Assembly: GCA_009602735.1 (NCBI GenBank)
Contig: WELA01001776.1
Coordinates: 62,001-126,000, forward strand
Origin: Mesotaenium endlicherianum
Lineage: Eukaryota; Streptophyta; Zygnematophyceae; Zygnematales; Mesotaeniaceae
DNA: 64,000 nt
Direction: 5' to 3'
The position numbers and the translations under genes are program-made. A model generated the notes under the pieces. It made no database searches and was not told the DNA's origin. It saw nothing but the letters and a program-made list of their open reading frames with translations. Positions 34,876-46,110 of the stretch are shown here, piece after piece. Each line of letters opens with the position of its first letter. Within the stretch, counting starts at the first letter, position 1.

Positions 34876-35810
34876 TGGAAGCACATCATGATCTTCAAGA
34901 GTAGTCCTATGGCAGGGGATATAAGCTGTGACTTTGCTCACCACTTGTGAAGTTCCTCTAGTGAGTGGAAGCCAGCAAGGCTTGCTCTTCACAAGAGAGA
35001 GACTAAGTGGTCCTGAAAACACAAGAGATAAAAGTGTAAGCTTTACTGATAATCTCTGTGACTTACAACTGGCATAATGGGACCTCTAAAAAGATGTTCC
35101 TCTAGGGACATCTCTAGCACTTATACTCCTCAAAACCCGGCGTCGTATGCGGCGGATCCAATGCATGTAGTCACTCTAGGAGGCTCTCCTATGTCCACTA
35201 ATGTGTACAAGGCATGTACTAGCACTCCTATAGGCTAAGCATAATTCAAACCAATCAAAGCAAAGCACGTAAAATATGCTAAGTGTCTCTCATTGGTGGA
35301 GCTTCCCTTGGGTAGTTCTACCTAGACAGCGCCTCAAAAGTGAATATGAAACTTGAGGAAGCCTCCTCTAGAAGTAGGTGATGCAATCATCAAGTTATAG
35401 CCTCAATGATGCACTTATACTGTGGAAATGCAAGACTTATGTAGTCTAAAGGGCTTGCGGACTTGTGCGCACAAAGCTAGGGGTCCTTGGGGTCACGAAT
35501 AGTCAACATTGTCACCTTTGGGTGCATTGAGTCACAAGTTGGCCATTTGGTGTGATTNAGTGTGATTCCGCTCGGTGCCGAAAGGAGTGCGGACTAGATC
35601 GCGTCTATCTCGCTCGATAATTAACCAAATGACGCGAAACCGGTGCCATTCGGAAGATGCTTCGATGCACTACACTTTGGTGACTCGAAAATCTAGAGAA
35701 GGTCAACATATGGATGCGTAAAGTCAATGCAAAGTTGGTCTTCCTAGGTTGATGGTTCACTCACGTAGAGCTTGGTTTTGAACGTCAACCTCGACTTAAT
35801 AACCTAGACA
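34876..35810 (-). repeat. Element E 5' LTR (right)
   Basis: 935 bp, TGGAAGCAC...CCTAGACA, a direct repeat of 22867-23792. A small duplication flanks the N at 35558. The LTR of D resumes at 35811. Confidence 0.93.
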
Positions 35811-36406
35811 CTAGCATCAATAATGCAATCAGTAAAACTCATACATAAGCAAGGTTAGAAGACAGTGCGTATCAATGGCTTCTCGCCTTGGATTCAGATC
35901 TCTCTCAGTAAGCTGTACAAGAGAGTTGGCCTCGTTTCCGAATGCCGAACTCGAGAGTAATGCCTAGCATATGTACATGGAATGAGTTTACTGTTCAACG
36001 GCCAGTGCGATGACACCGCCTACCCGGGAGTTAACCACGTTGGTAGGACCTCGGTTAACCAAATCCACCGCNAGACCTCGGTTAACCAAATTTACCGCCA
36101 TCTCCCATCATCCCGAATTACCATCCATCATAGGGATGTCATCTGGCCATTCATCTAGCATATCACACTTAGATGCATATCGAGGCAGTTCGTTGCTACC
36201 GAGTACGGAAGTCAGCTGGTTGTCAAAGAATGTGTCAGCAAGCTGACTTAAGTTGACTTCAGCCTGCTGCTTCCGGCTGAGTCATTAAACTGATATTAAA
36301 TATGAAGTCTAGAAGGCTGATTAACAACTAGAATTCAATAGGCTGAACTTTAATAACTATTATATTTAAATGAATATTATATCTACTAATATACTGATTT
36401 CTTTAC
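35811..36406 (-). repeat. Element D 3' LTR, second piece
   Basis: Continues the D LTR from CTAGCATCAATAATGC to CTTTACA and matches the right LTR (45194-45762). The N at 36072 is flanked by a duplicated stretch (assembly join). Confidence 0.9.
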
Positions 36407-36420
36407 AATCCCTCCAACTT
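36407..36420 (-). other. Element D polypurine tract
   Basis: The minus strand reads AAGTTGGAGGGAT directly before the 3' LTR, identical to element C. Confidence 0.7.
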
Positions 36421-36540
36421 AACTTGTTGTCGCCTCGACAACATTAATCTACAGAAGTCTTAAATAAGGGAACTGAACGTGACCAGCCTCTCCCACTAGT
36501 TGCCCCCTTTCAGCCTGTCACCTAGGGGGTTGTTCCTGGG

Positions 36541-37719
36541 TGAAATGAATCTTGCTTATTCAAGATTAATACATTTCGTTTAAATATAAAAGATCAGAGA
36601 TAGGTGGAAGCGTGTGAAATCAGGGAGCGATCTTTGCCCTTACAATGAATTCCGTTTTTACTCATCTACACCCCTTGACTCATTTACCGTAGTGTGCCAT
36701 AGTTGCACACTAACACGAGGCACAAGTAAGAGGCGAGCTTGAGGACTTGAGCTTCTCCTTTAGAAACTCATGGCCTCTTGCCTACCAGGCATGCAAGCAT
36801 GTATATCACAAGCACAACATCAGGGGACTGAATAGCAAAGGCGTTCTCATTCAGGTGACCATAATGTAGCTAAAACACATCCCACTGACTTAGGTGCAAA
36901 ACCATGGAATCTGTCCGCTGTGTGACCCCGAAATGTTAGAGGGCATAACTCTGCCAATACTATTTCAAATTGAGCAAACTGAACGGCAACGAATGCATCT
37001 TGACGAGACCTTTTCGAAAAGTTCTAGTTCGCTCCATTTGGAGCGCAGACGAAGCAACCATGTCAATTTCCGTGAAGGCTGGTCATTAGTAGTAGAAATC
37101 CGACTGTAAAGCCTACTGTCCAGAATGAGGGACCACGAGATCCCAGCCTGCTGTGTACCTAGTGACCACCTGGTTGACCACGGCGCAAGGTGCGCCGTTT
37201 CGTGGGAAACCCGTTAAGTTGGGACCCACGGATCTAGGTTTAACGACCATATTAATGGGTCGGTTGACTGAAGTCCTAATAGTTCAGTTGACTGACGACG
37301 GCTCCGCCCACCCAGGAGTTAACCACACTGGTAGGACATCGGTCTATCGAATCTCAGTCGACCTTCCGACTTTCAGTATACTACGGTCACATGTGCCAAT
37401 CTACAAACAATAATCTAAATGAATGTATCTATCCTCGGCGTACTGAAGCTAAGTATAGTGACTAATATCAAGCGAGCTTACTATATGTCAACCTACCGAT
37501 ATTACATCCTATATATAGCTGATATATAATTCTTAGCAAGCTACACTGTGATACAAAAGTCATCCTGCTGACCTTTTTGACAAAGTAAATAAACTTGTAT
37601 TACATCGACATACATTCATGTAAATGAACTCGCGCATGTAAGTATATTGACGTAATACTTATTTGGTGTTGTATTTATACATGCAATTAATTAAATAAAT
37701 AATGAACTGATTCATTACA
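36541..37719 (-). repeat. Solo LTR of a related, longer LTR family inside D
   Basis: Starts TGAAATGAATCTTGC and ends GATTCATTACA, with a perfect 5-bp target duplication CTGGG (36536-36540 and 37720-37724). Its middle still shares the CACCCAGGAGTTAACCAC block with the A/C/D LTRs, but it is 1179 bp, against about 720. No internal coding region remains, as expected after LTR-LTR recombination. Confidence 0.9.
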
Positions 37720-39406
37720 CTGGGGCTTCAAGATCAGGAGATTGAGATCTGGACCTAGATCTGGACAGCCCTCTAGGTCTGTCAGCTGGCCTTCTAAAGA
37801 ACCCCGTTTGTTCTAAAGTTGGACCTCGAGGAGAACGAAGGATGGTAGCCTGCTCTTCACTCACTTGGGTATTGATCCCCACATAGACAGGCATTCCAGT
37901 AGGATGCTGAAATACATTGGCAAGAGGTACATGTCCTTGAGCAAAGGGGGAGACCGGCATACCTCTGGCCACCCCGCGTGGCCCTCTTCTGAAACCCCTG
38001 TCCTCTGGGGATTTATGCCTGTGTCTGCTGCCAAGTACAGTCAGATCAGCTTCTTAACCTGCTTGGGCAGGTTGGCTGGGGGAGCAAGTGCGGGGTCCAG
38101 TTGCCTCCATGACCGGGATCACGTTCCATATACCCGATCTTGGTTCCTTAGGAAGTGCCCCTGCCTACCCCTGGGTCTCCTGAGTACCAGCTCCTGATAC
38201 TTCTCCTCTGCCTTGTTCTTCTTCCTCATCCCCCTCATCCTCCTCCTCTGAGAGAGTAGAAGTCTCGTCAACTAAGTCGTCCTGCTCTCGGGTAGACATG
38301 GAGTAGTCTACTGACCTCCCTTTCTTAGGGCGCGCTGGAGGTTGTTTGGCCTTCAGCCTGCTGATATCTATCCGGCCTGCATTCTTCGCCCATTTGACAA
38401 AGGCATGCTTTTCCTTAGAGAAGTAGTCGCTCCCCCTCCTCCTGTGCTCTTTGGTCTCTGCATTCATATTGCTCAGGCAGCCATTCAGCCTGGGATCCCA
38501 AGGAGCAATGTGAGGTGGTAGGATGAGGTAGCCGTCTAAGTCATAGTGGAAATCATCGGGTTGGGCTCGGTCACACTCGTGCTTTTTGTTTGTGACGGTC
38601 ATCCACCTCCAAACTGTTGGGTGCTGGTAGTTTTGGGGTCCATGCTCAGCTTTTCTCAGTTTACATGGGAAGCAGTGGGGGAAGAACATCTGCTGTCTTG
38701 CTTCCCTGGCCAAGTACTCCCAGCTCCTTCTCTCAACTTCATTGTAAGCTGGCAATAGTGTGAGGTAGAATACCGTATCCTTAAAGCTATCGGGCCGCAT
38801 GCTCACCATCCTGATGAGTCTCTGATCCCCCACTATTCCCGGTATTGGGACTGGCTTGTTCTCTGAATCATCGGCAAGGTACCGGGCCTGCTCTGCTGTA
38901 TAGCCCACCATCTTGGCATAATCTTCGTAGAGGACCACACCAAAGTGTGTCTCGATGTACCTATCCAGTGCTGCAGCTCCTTCCCTCTGTAGCAGTGTTG
39001 TCTGTTCCAGCCTGTTGATCTCCTGGGCTGCCAGCAATGCTTCCTTCAGGTTATCGAAGTTTTGGCCACCCACCACAGTATACCTGTAAGTGGCCAAGCT
39101 CTTCTGCCTGTCCGCTTCAGCCTTTTTCCTTCTCTCCTCCTCTGCCGCTGCCGCTTCTTCTTGTTGTTTCTTCTGTCTCTCCTCCTCAGCTTTCCTGAGG
39201 TTTTCCGCTTCCTGATCCTTCTTCCTCTGTGCTTCTTCTGTCGCCTCTTGTTGTTTGCGGACCCTTTCTTGTTCTCTCCTGGTGAGGTATGTCGCCGCCA
39301 GCTCCTTCTGGTATTGCTCCATTGTCCTCCTGGCTTCTTCTGCCTTGCGCTTTCTGTCCTCCTTTTGTGTGGTGGGAGCCATTTTGCACATGTAATCAGG
39401 GCACAA
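37720..39406 (-). pseudogene. Element D accessory 3' coding module (unknown protein)
   Basis: The main open stretch (38165-39406) starts with a long Lys/Glu/Arg/Gln-rich coiled-coil-like part (ERVRKQQEATEEAQRKK and onward). The core follows with YEDYAKMVGYTAEQAR, PIPGIVGDQRLIRM, SFKDTVFY and YNEVERRSWEYLARE. Then come LPPHIAPWDPRLNG, KHAFVKWAKNAG, KKGRSVDYSM and an acidic tail. It is about half identical to the module of C while the neighbouring pol is more than 90% identical. The function is unknown. A solo LTR lies near its 3' end, and the copy is broken. Confidence 0.78.
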
Positions 39407-39788
39407 GTTAGTAGAATATTGGCCTTTGTCCTAGAAGTTGCAGGAAGGGAGTAAGTTCGTAGTAGAATGGTGTATTTGTTCCTGTTTACCTTACAGGGTG
39501 CTTGCTAGGAGTTGACGTAGTTGCGATGCGCTAGACATAAACATATGAATGTGTTTACAAGTGTGGTCAGTGATGTATGGCTGTGCGAGGCCCTTTTTTT
39601 CCTTCAGCTAAAGGTGCTTTATGTAGGCCAGGCTGTCCCCTCTGTCACTATGTTGACACTTAGGGTTCACATAACTGTCCCTAACTATCCCTTTTTTGCT
39701 CTCGCACACTAACTGTCATATATTTTCCCCTCCGACTTAAATGGAGACAGGACCTCTTGTCACCTTCCCGTGTCAACTGAAATGACTG
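39407..39788 (-). other. Element D leader between pol and accessory module
   Basis: Noncoding stretch parallel to 7641-7985 in C, with the polypurine-like tract complementary to 39727-39740 and TGACAG-type repeats after it on the coding strand. Confidence 0.5.
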
Positions 39789-41442
39789 TTAGGGAGGTGC
39801 TCCAGTCGTTCGAAGGTGGAACCATTTCAACGCCCCTTTGGCATTAGTCAAATGGTCTTTAAATTCCCAAGTGTCCCCAGAGGCATCGTAACCCTTCCAT
39901 CGAATGAGGTACTTCATGACATATTTAGACGATCGACGGACCGAGCGCGCGTCTAAAATCTCCTCAACCTCATATTCCTCAGGGTCGCCGTCCCGGACAG
40001 CGGGGATCGGTCCCGGATGGACAGGTAACCGACCTGTGAACAGTGTATCACCTTTGATATAGGGTTCCAGGAAGGAGACATTAAAGACCAGATGACCCTT
40101 GTATTCGGCTGACATGTTCAGTTTGTAAGCATTCTTATCGACACGACGCACCACCAAATAAGGACCAACCCAGACAGGGCCAAGCTTTTTCTTGACCACA
40201 CCAGGGAGGTACAGGTGCTGAGAATGCAGTTTGACCAAATCGCCTGTATAAAAGGTCAGTTCTCGACGGTTCTGATTAGCGTACTTTTGTTGGTTTTCTT
40301 GGGCTCTGTGCAAGTTCTGCTGGACTTCTGACAGGGTGTCAGCAAACTCCTGAGTTAACTGGAGGGAGATCGGATTGTCAATCCCTTCAGGGTGAGTTAA
40401 AGAGTCCCCTAGGACATCTGAGACTTAGGGACTCTACCCAGGCTTAGTTTAAAAGGAGTCTTGCCCGTTGACGCGTGCACCGCACTGTTGATCGCAAACT
40501 GGAATTGAGGTGACAGGTCATCCCAATATCTTGTTTCTGGTTAATATAGGCTCTCAGTACCTCTTGCGGAACTCGGTTAGTTCTCTCAGTCTGCCCATCA
40601 GTCTGAGGGTGGTTTGCTGTGCTGAGCAGCTGTTTGACTCCCATTAATCCCATTAAAGCCCTCCAGAACTTAGAGGTAAATTTTGAGTCTCTGTCTGAGA
40701 TGATATTAGAGGGTAGCCTATGTTGGCATACTACATGGTTGTAGAACTGTCTCGCTGTTTCAAGTGCAGTTACTTTGACAGTTGTGGGGACAAAACTGAC
40801 CATTTTTGTCAGTTTATCCACGACTACCAGTATCGAATCATGCCCATTGGCAGTTCGTGGCAGTGTGACCACCCAGTCCATGGATATTGTTTCCCAGCGG
40901 CCAGCTGGGATGGACAGTGATTGTAAGAGGCCCCCCGGTAATGTGTGCCTAGACTTATTCTTTTGACACTGGTCACAGGACTTAACGTACTTCAAGACCT
41001 CCCGAGGTAATCCCTCCCAATAATAATGTTTTGCCAGTTTGCCAACAGTTTTGGCCTTCCCCAAATGCCCACCCAGCAAACTGTCATGTGCTTGACTCAA
41101 TAAAAGGGACCTTATTTCCAAGTTATTAGGAATGACCAGCTTCAGCCTGCCTGAAGTGGTTTCAGTCACCCAGACTCCTCCCTTAAGCTTATACCCGAGT
41201 GCAGTAGCACGACACATACCAGTAGTGGGGCTGGGCCCAAATGTTGGGTCAGAAAGGTAGGCTTTCCTAGATTGTTCAAGGAAGGACTTTTTCACCTTTA
41301 GTGAATTGAGTGCACACAGGTCTTTATCTAGAGCATGCTGACTAAAGTTCCTTTCTTGCAAATCAGGTCTTCTAGAGAGTGCATCAGCAGGATTCAACTT
41401 CACTGGTTTGTAGTCGATCTGGACTTGAAATTGCTCCAGCAT
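39789..41442 (-). pseudogene. Element D integrase and chromodomain
   Basis: The integrase zinc-binding block ends VKSCDQCQKNK; the core has MDWVVTLPRTANGHDS, SDRDSKFTSKFW and NHPQTDGQTERTN. The C-terminal part has GDLVKLHSQHLYLPGVV. The chromodomain (about 39830-40010) has EEYEVEEILDARSVRR and WKGYDASGDTWEF. It is nearly identical to element C. The copy is broken. Confidence 0.92.
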
Positions 41443-42620
41443 CTAGCTCCAGCGGTTCTCACTCCTTGACTGCTTGGACTTCTTCTGAAAGTGAGTCAGA
41501 GCTAGATGATCTGTAATCACCTTAAAAGCTTTACCATGTAAGTATGCTCTCCACTGTTTGAGTACATGAATGATAGCTAGCAACTCTTTATCATGCACTG
41601 AGTAATTAATCTCCGCTGGATTAAATTTCATAGACTCATACAACACAGGATGCCACTCCTGCCGTACCTTACCATCCTTTGTGGTGTTGTCAGCAGGCTG
41701 CAACAAAATAGCACCCATGGCAAAGTCAAAGGCATCCGTAACCACCTGTACCGGTTTGCTGGGGTCATACACGGCTAGCACTGGGGCAAAACAAAGAGCA
41801 CCTTTAAGGGTCTGGAAGGCCGCCTGCTGCTCTTCCCCCCACACACACCCTATGTCTTTCTTAGTAAGGTCAGTCAGTTTACTGGCCTTTGTGGAATAAT
41901 TCTCAATAAATCTCCTATAGTAGTTAGCCAACCCGAGGAAGGATCTAACTTCAGAGACAGACTGTGGTACTGGCCAATCCCTTATGGTCTGGACTTTCTT
42001 AGGATCCACACTAATGCCTTCTTTACTGACAACATGGCCTAAGAATTCAATAGTTTCTTTAAAGAAATCACCCTTGCTCATTTTAGCATATAAGTGATTT
42101 TTTCTCAGAGTGTCCAAGACTGTCTTTAAGTGTTCAGCGTGCTGAGCTTCATCTTTAGAGAAAATTTAATATCATCCAGGAAAACTTGCACAAACTTATC
42201 CAAATAAGGTATGAAAATGTCATTCATAGCACCCATGAAGGTGGCAGGAGCATTAGTCAGTCCAAATAGCATCACGTTGAACTCATAGTGTCCATAACGT
42301 GTGCGGAAGGCAGTCTTGTGTTCATCCCCCTCAGCAATTCTGATCTGATGATAACCACTCTTGAGATCTATCTTACTGAACACCTTAGCACCAGACAGGG
42401 TATCAAGCAAGTCTTCGATCCTAGGTAAAGCATCCTTGTTCTTTACTGTAATTCTGTTCAGAGCTCTGTGATCCATACACATGTGCATACTGCCATCCTT
42501 TTTCTTAACAAATAGAATGGGTGCGCCGTAAGGTGATTTACTGGGAGAAATATAACCATTTTCCTCAAGCTCTGCTATCTGTGTTTTCAACTCCTCGCTC
42601 TCCACATAAGACAAGCCATA
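41443..42620 (-). pseudogene. Element D reverse transcriptase and RNase H
   Basis: RT blocks are [54 protein letters not shown] and VQVFLDD. The connection has [18 protein letters not shown], and RNase H has [18 protein letters not shown] and [14 protein letters not shown]. The layout is the same as in A and C. The copy is degenerate. Confidence 0.92.
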
Positions 42621-43680
42621 TGTGCGTTGCCAGGGTGGTTGACTCTCAGGTAATAAATCAACCCTATGATCTACTTCACTCTTAGGGGGTAGTCCTGGAG
42701 GTATATTAAATACGTCCGTATACTGAGCAACCATTTTTGCAGCAATAGGGTGCTTCGGAGGGCTTACCTTTTTCTCAACCACTTTTTCAAGTTGAGGAGG
42801 TACCTCTCTTAGCAGCAGACAGAACATTCTGTCTTCCTTCTGGTTCCGGCTTTTGACGAACTCCATTCCATTCAGCAACTTGCATCCTTCTGGAAGCCTC
42901 TTCTTTTCCTTCAGTTGCCATCCACACAGGACAAGAGGAAGAGCACTGGTGGGTGCCAAGTTAGTCTGCCCATCACTGGCTCCTCTCACTTTAACTGTAC
43001 CTCTGCTCCAACATACTTCAACTTGATGTCTATTAAGCGAGGACCTGCCTAGCACGAGATCATAAAAGCCAGTGTTGAGTACCTCAAATGTAAGCATTTC
43101 AGTTAGAACTGCGATGCCAGAACCTAACTGGACCTCAATAGGCTTGGTTATAACTACTCCCGGGATACTTGAGGCATCTCCGAGGAATATTTTTCTATTC
43201 CCCTGGGTGACAGTAGGCAGCCTTAGCCGCTTAACTAAGTCCTTATGGATAAAAGTATGTGACGCCCCTCCGTCAACAAATGCCCTCACCTTCCTACCTG
43301 CAATCATGCAATGCAGTAGGATAGGGGGGACTGTCTTTTCCTGACTTTCGCATTGTTCTCCTGACNNNNNNNNNNNNNNNNNNNNNNNNNNNNNNNNNNN
43401 NNNNNNAACATCAGGTGGAACAAGAGCATNAGAGTGTGCACTCTCTGGACGTCTATATTGCTGATGGTCTCCTTTATCTGGTTGTCAGGCATGCATAGTG
43501 AATCCAGTTCAGCAGGACCCATAATACCTGCTACGAGGGCAGCTAGTGACGACTCACTATCTCTAGCATCCTCACAGTCAGTAGACTGGATTACTGACTG
43601 TTGCTGTCTTTTAAAGGTTGGTCTTTTCTCTCGACCTTCGGAGGGTGCTTGTCTGGACACTGCTCTCTGAAGTGACCTGG
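42621..43680 (-). pseudogene. Element D aspartic protease region
   Basis: Protease active-site block [18 protein letters not shown], then [11 protein letters not shown] and YDLVLGRS. It includes the 41-base N gap (43366-43406) and another N at 43430, so the junction to gag is not readable here. Confidence 0.82.
43366..43406. other. Assembly gap (run of N)
   Basis: 41 consecutive N in the protease region of element D. The true length is unknown; the matching part of C suggests a short gap. Confidence 0.98.
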
Positions 43681-45008
43681 CTATTGGCAATAGAAACAAA
43701 TCAATTTTGCTGAGGCTAGTCTCGGCTTAGTCTTACCACCACCTCTTTCATAGCCGCCTCGAGAGAAACCACCTCTTCCTTTAGAGTGCATAGCATTGTA
43801 CTCATACCCGTACTCATCACCCTGATCGTCCTTAGCCTGGTCTCTTTCAATTGCATTGTAGGAATCGTGGGGCTTTTTGACAACCTTAGACACCAAAGCA
43901 TTACTCTGGCGCTTGTGATTGAACTGCTGCAGATCCCAGGCATCAGCATCTTGGATCAAGTCAGCCAGTTTCTCATACTTCTTCTCAGCAAAATGACTAG
44001 AGACTTCGGATTTCAAGCCATACCTGAAGTATGCTATCCTATACTGTTCTGGCAAGTCTGGCTGTTTCATCATGTTCTCCTGGACCTTTTGAGCAAACTC
44101 AGCAACTGAAGTAGTCTGCTTCAGTGTCAGGGAGATCATCGCATGGATAGCTTTCTCCTGCTGGTTGATGACATCAAACTTCTCATGCAACTTCTCGACA
44201 AACTCTACCCAAGTAGGGTCACCGAGTTGCTGAGCCTTACGCTCTCCTTTCCAATATAGCCACCAGTCTGCGGCACTGCCTTTCAGTAGCGCATCGGTGT
44301 GCCTGACCTTCTCGTAATCTTGCAGCTCTGGGTAGTTCTCCAGCCACTGCTCAACATCCGCGAGAAACTTGATCAACAAATATTTTCTGTTTCCCTCAGG
44401 ATCATAGTCCTGGGGAGGTTTTGGCTTGGGCTTACTAGGCCCTCTGCCACCACCACCAGAGGTTTGAGACCCCAGTTGGTCTCTGTCCCGCAGTAGAGAC
44501 ATTATGATTCTTTTGTCCTCCTGTTGGGACTGATACATGGTCGCCATTTGCGACTTTATTGAATGAACAATGCTCCCAAGTCTACACACTGGGATGGTAG
44601 TCTAGCCTCAACAGTCCCTCTCGCTCCTGCAGCAGCAGCCGGTCACGTATTTGACCTAGGGGTACATTGAGTTGTACAGCAGGAGGTGGGTTCAGAACAT
44701 TGGCCCTTGGATGCCATAAGTTCTTCAACCGTGCGCGCGTCCGCGGGCTGTCCTTCCCTCCCTTCTGTATCTACAGCAGCCTTTGCTAATTGTTCAGCTA
44801 ATTTGGCTCTCTGCTCCTCAGCTTGCTGTGCTGCAACTGCGGCAATAGCAGCTGCCTCATCTGCAGCCTCTCTAGCTGTAGTATCTGCCACTGTTTCAGA
44901 ATAGGTACGGATTCCCGCTACATGGCTTTCCGCCTAGTTTTCGACATTCTCGTTATCCTGGTTCTCCATGTCTCGAGAGTTGCTAGTTTGAGACCTTGTC
45001 CTTACCAT
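43681..45008 (-). pseudogene. Element D gag region
   Basis: Capsid-like part FLADVEQWLENYPELQDY, RKAQQLGDPTWVEFVEKL, KYEKLADLIQDADAWDLQQ, then a knuckle start ICFYCQ. The N-terminal part is Ala/Glu-rich as in A and C. The copy is broken. Confidence 0.87.
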
Positions 45009-45028
45009 ACAAAGAAGACTGTGATAAC

Positions 45029-45041
45029 TGCTCCGATACCA
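45029..45041 (-). other. Element D primer binding site (initiator tRNA-Met)
   Basis: The minus strand reads TGGTATCGGAGCA beside the 5' LTR, identical to element A. Confidence 0.75.
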
Positions 45042-45042
45042 C

Positions 45043-45762
45043 TGAAATGAATCGACTTACCAAATAGGCAATTGACAATTAATAAAGATCTTTACATCAG
45101 CAAGTAATCTTTAGGGTGTTTTCCGTTAACTGGTTCAACGGCAAAAGGACAACACACTAGCAGTGAACAATTCTCTAGTCAAATGCGAGTAAACTAGCAT
45201 CAACAATGCAATCAGTAAAACTCATACATAAGCAAGGTTAGAAGACAGTGCGTATCAATGGCTTCTCGCCTTGGATTCAGATCTCTCTCAGTAAGATGTA
45301 CAAGAGAGTTGGCCTCGTTTCCAAATGCCAAACTCGAGAGCAATGCCTAGCATATGTACATGGAATGAGTTTACTGTTCAACGGCCAGTGCGATGGCACC
45401 GCCTACCCAGGAGTTAACCACGTTGGTAGGACCTCGGTTAACCAAATCCACCGCCATCTTTCATCATCCCGAATTGCCATCCATCATAGGGATGTCATCT
45501 GGCCATTCATCTAGCATATCACACTTAGATGCATATCGAGGCAATTCGCTGCTACCGAGTACGGAAATCAGCTGGCTGTCAAAGAACGTGTCAGCAAGCT
45601 GACTTAAGTTGACTTCAGCCTGTTGCTTCCGGCTGAGTCATTAAATTGGTATTAAATATGAAGTCCAGCAGGCTGATTAACAACTAGAATTCAGTAGGCT
45701 GAGCTGTAATAACTATTATATTTAAATGAATATTATATCTACTAATATACTGATTTATTACA
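45043..45762 (-). repeat. Element D 5' LTR (right)
   Basis: 720 bp, TGAAATGAATCGAC...TTTATTACA, followed at once by the target duplication GTGGT and the rest of relic F. Confidence 0.94.
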
Positions 45763-46110
45763 GTGGTGCAGCCCGTGCACTTTCTTTTTAGTAGAAGATT
45801 GAAATTCAGTCTTTGGTATTGTCCAAAACTTAGTTACAGTATCTACGAGTGGCGTGGCGACCGAAGATTCTCCCACAAGCTTTATGCAGACTGACATCTA
45901 AGCAACATTCAGCATCAGCGTGCCAAACACTCGGCGCTAAATGTACTTATGTGTCTTTGGCTGTGCGTTGCCAAAAGTCGACATCGAACTCAAACAGACT
46001 GGTGTTTAAATCACGGGTGCCACGCCTACTGCTGAAGCAAATGAGGAAGGTCCCGTCTGTCTTTGTTTGGTACTAGGTAGTCACCTGCCATGGAAGTGTG
46101 CGATGGAAGT
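45763..46110 (-). mobile_element. Relic F, right part
   Basis: Continues relic F after D. GTGGTGCAGCCCGTGCAC aligns with GTGGTGCAGCTCGTACAC in E gag (about 34205). The stretch 46015-46095 aligns with E around 34500-34560. It is very degenerate and its end is not sharp. Confidence 0.7.

Larger units (their letters stand above)
22731..35810 (-). mobile_element. Ty3/gypsy element E encoding a DNMT3-like methyltransferase and a PHD-finger integrase
   Basis: This is a 13-kb minus-strand LTR retrotransposon inside the left LTR of D. LTRs are 22867-23792 and 34876-35810, about 2% different by eye, so it is younger than B, C and D. Coding order is gag with two zinc knuckles, a GC-rich duplicated open frame, protease, a spacer, cytosine methyltransferase, RT-RNase H, integrase with PHD finger, 3' LTR. 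The interior is visibly more GC-rich than the elements around it. I could not identify a tRNA primer site next to its 5' LTR. It is broken, with roughly half a dozen or more interruptions, but its frames are long. Confidence 0.93.
22576..45762 (-). mobile_element. Ty3/gypsy element D (A/C family), host of E and a solo LTR
   Basis: This element is marked by a perfect 5-bp target duplication GTGGT (22571-22575 and 45763-45767). Its left LTR (22576-22730 and 35811-36406) is split by element E; its right LTR is 45043-45762. Coding order on the minus strand is gag, protease, RT-RNase H, integrase-chromodomain, leader, accessory module. A solo LTR sits between the accessory module and the 3' end. 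By eye the LTRs differ at about 4%. It is broken perhaps eight times, with one sequence gap at 43366-43406. Confidence 0.93.
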
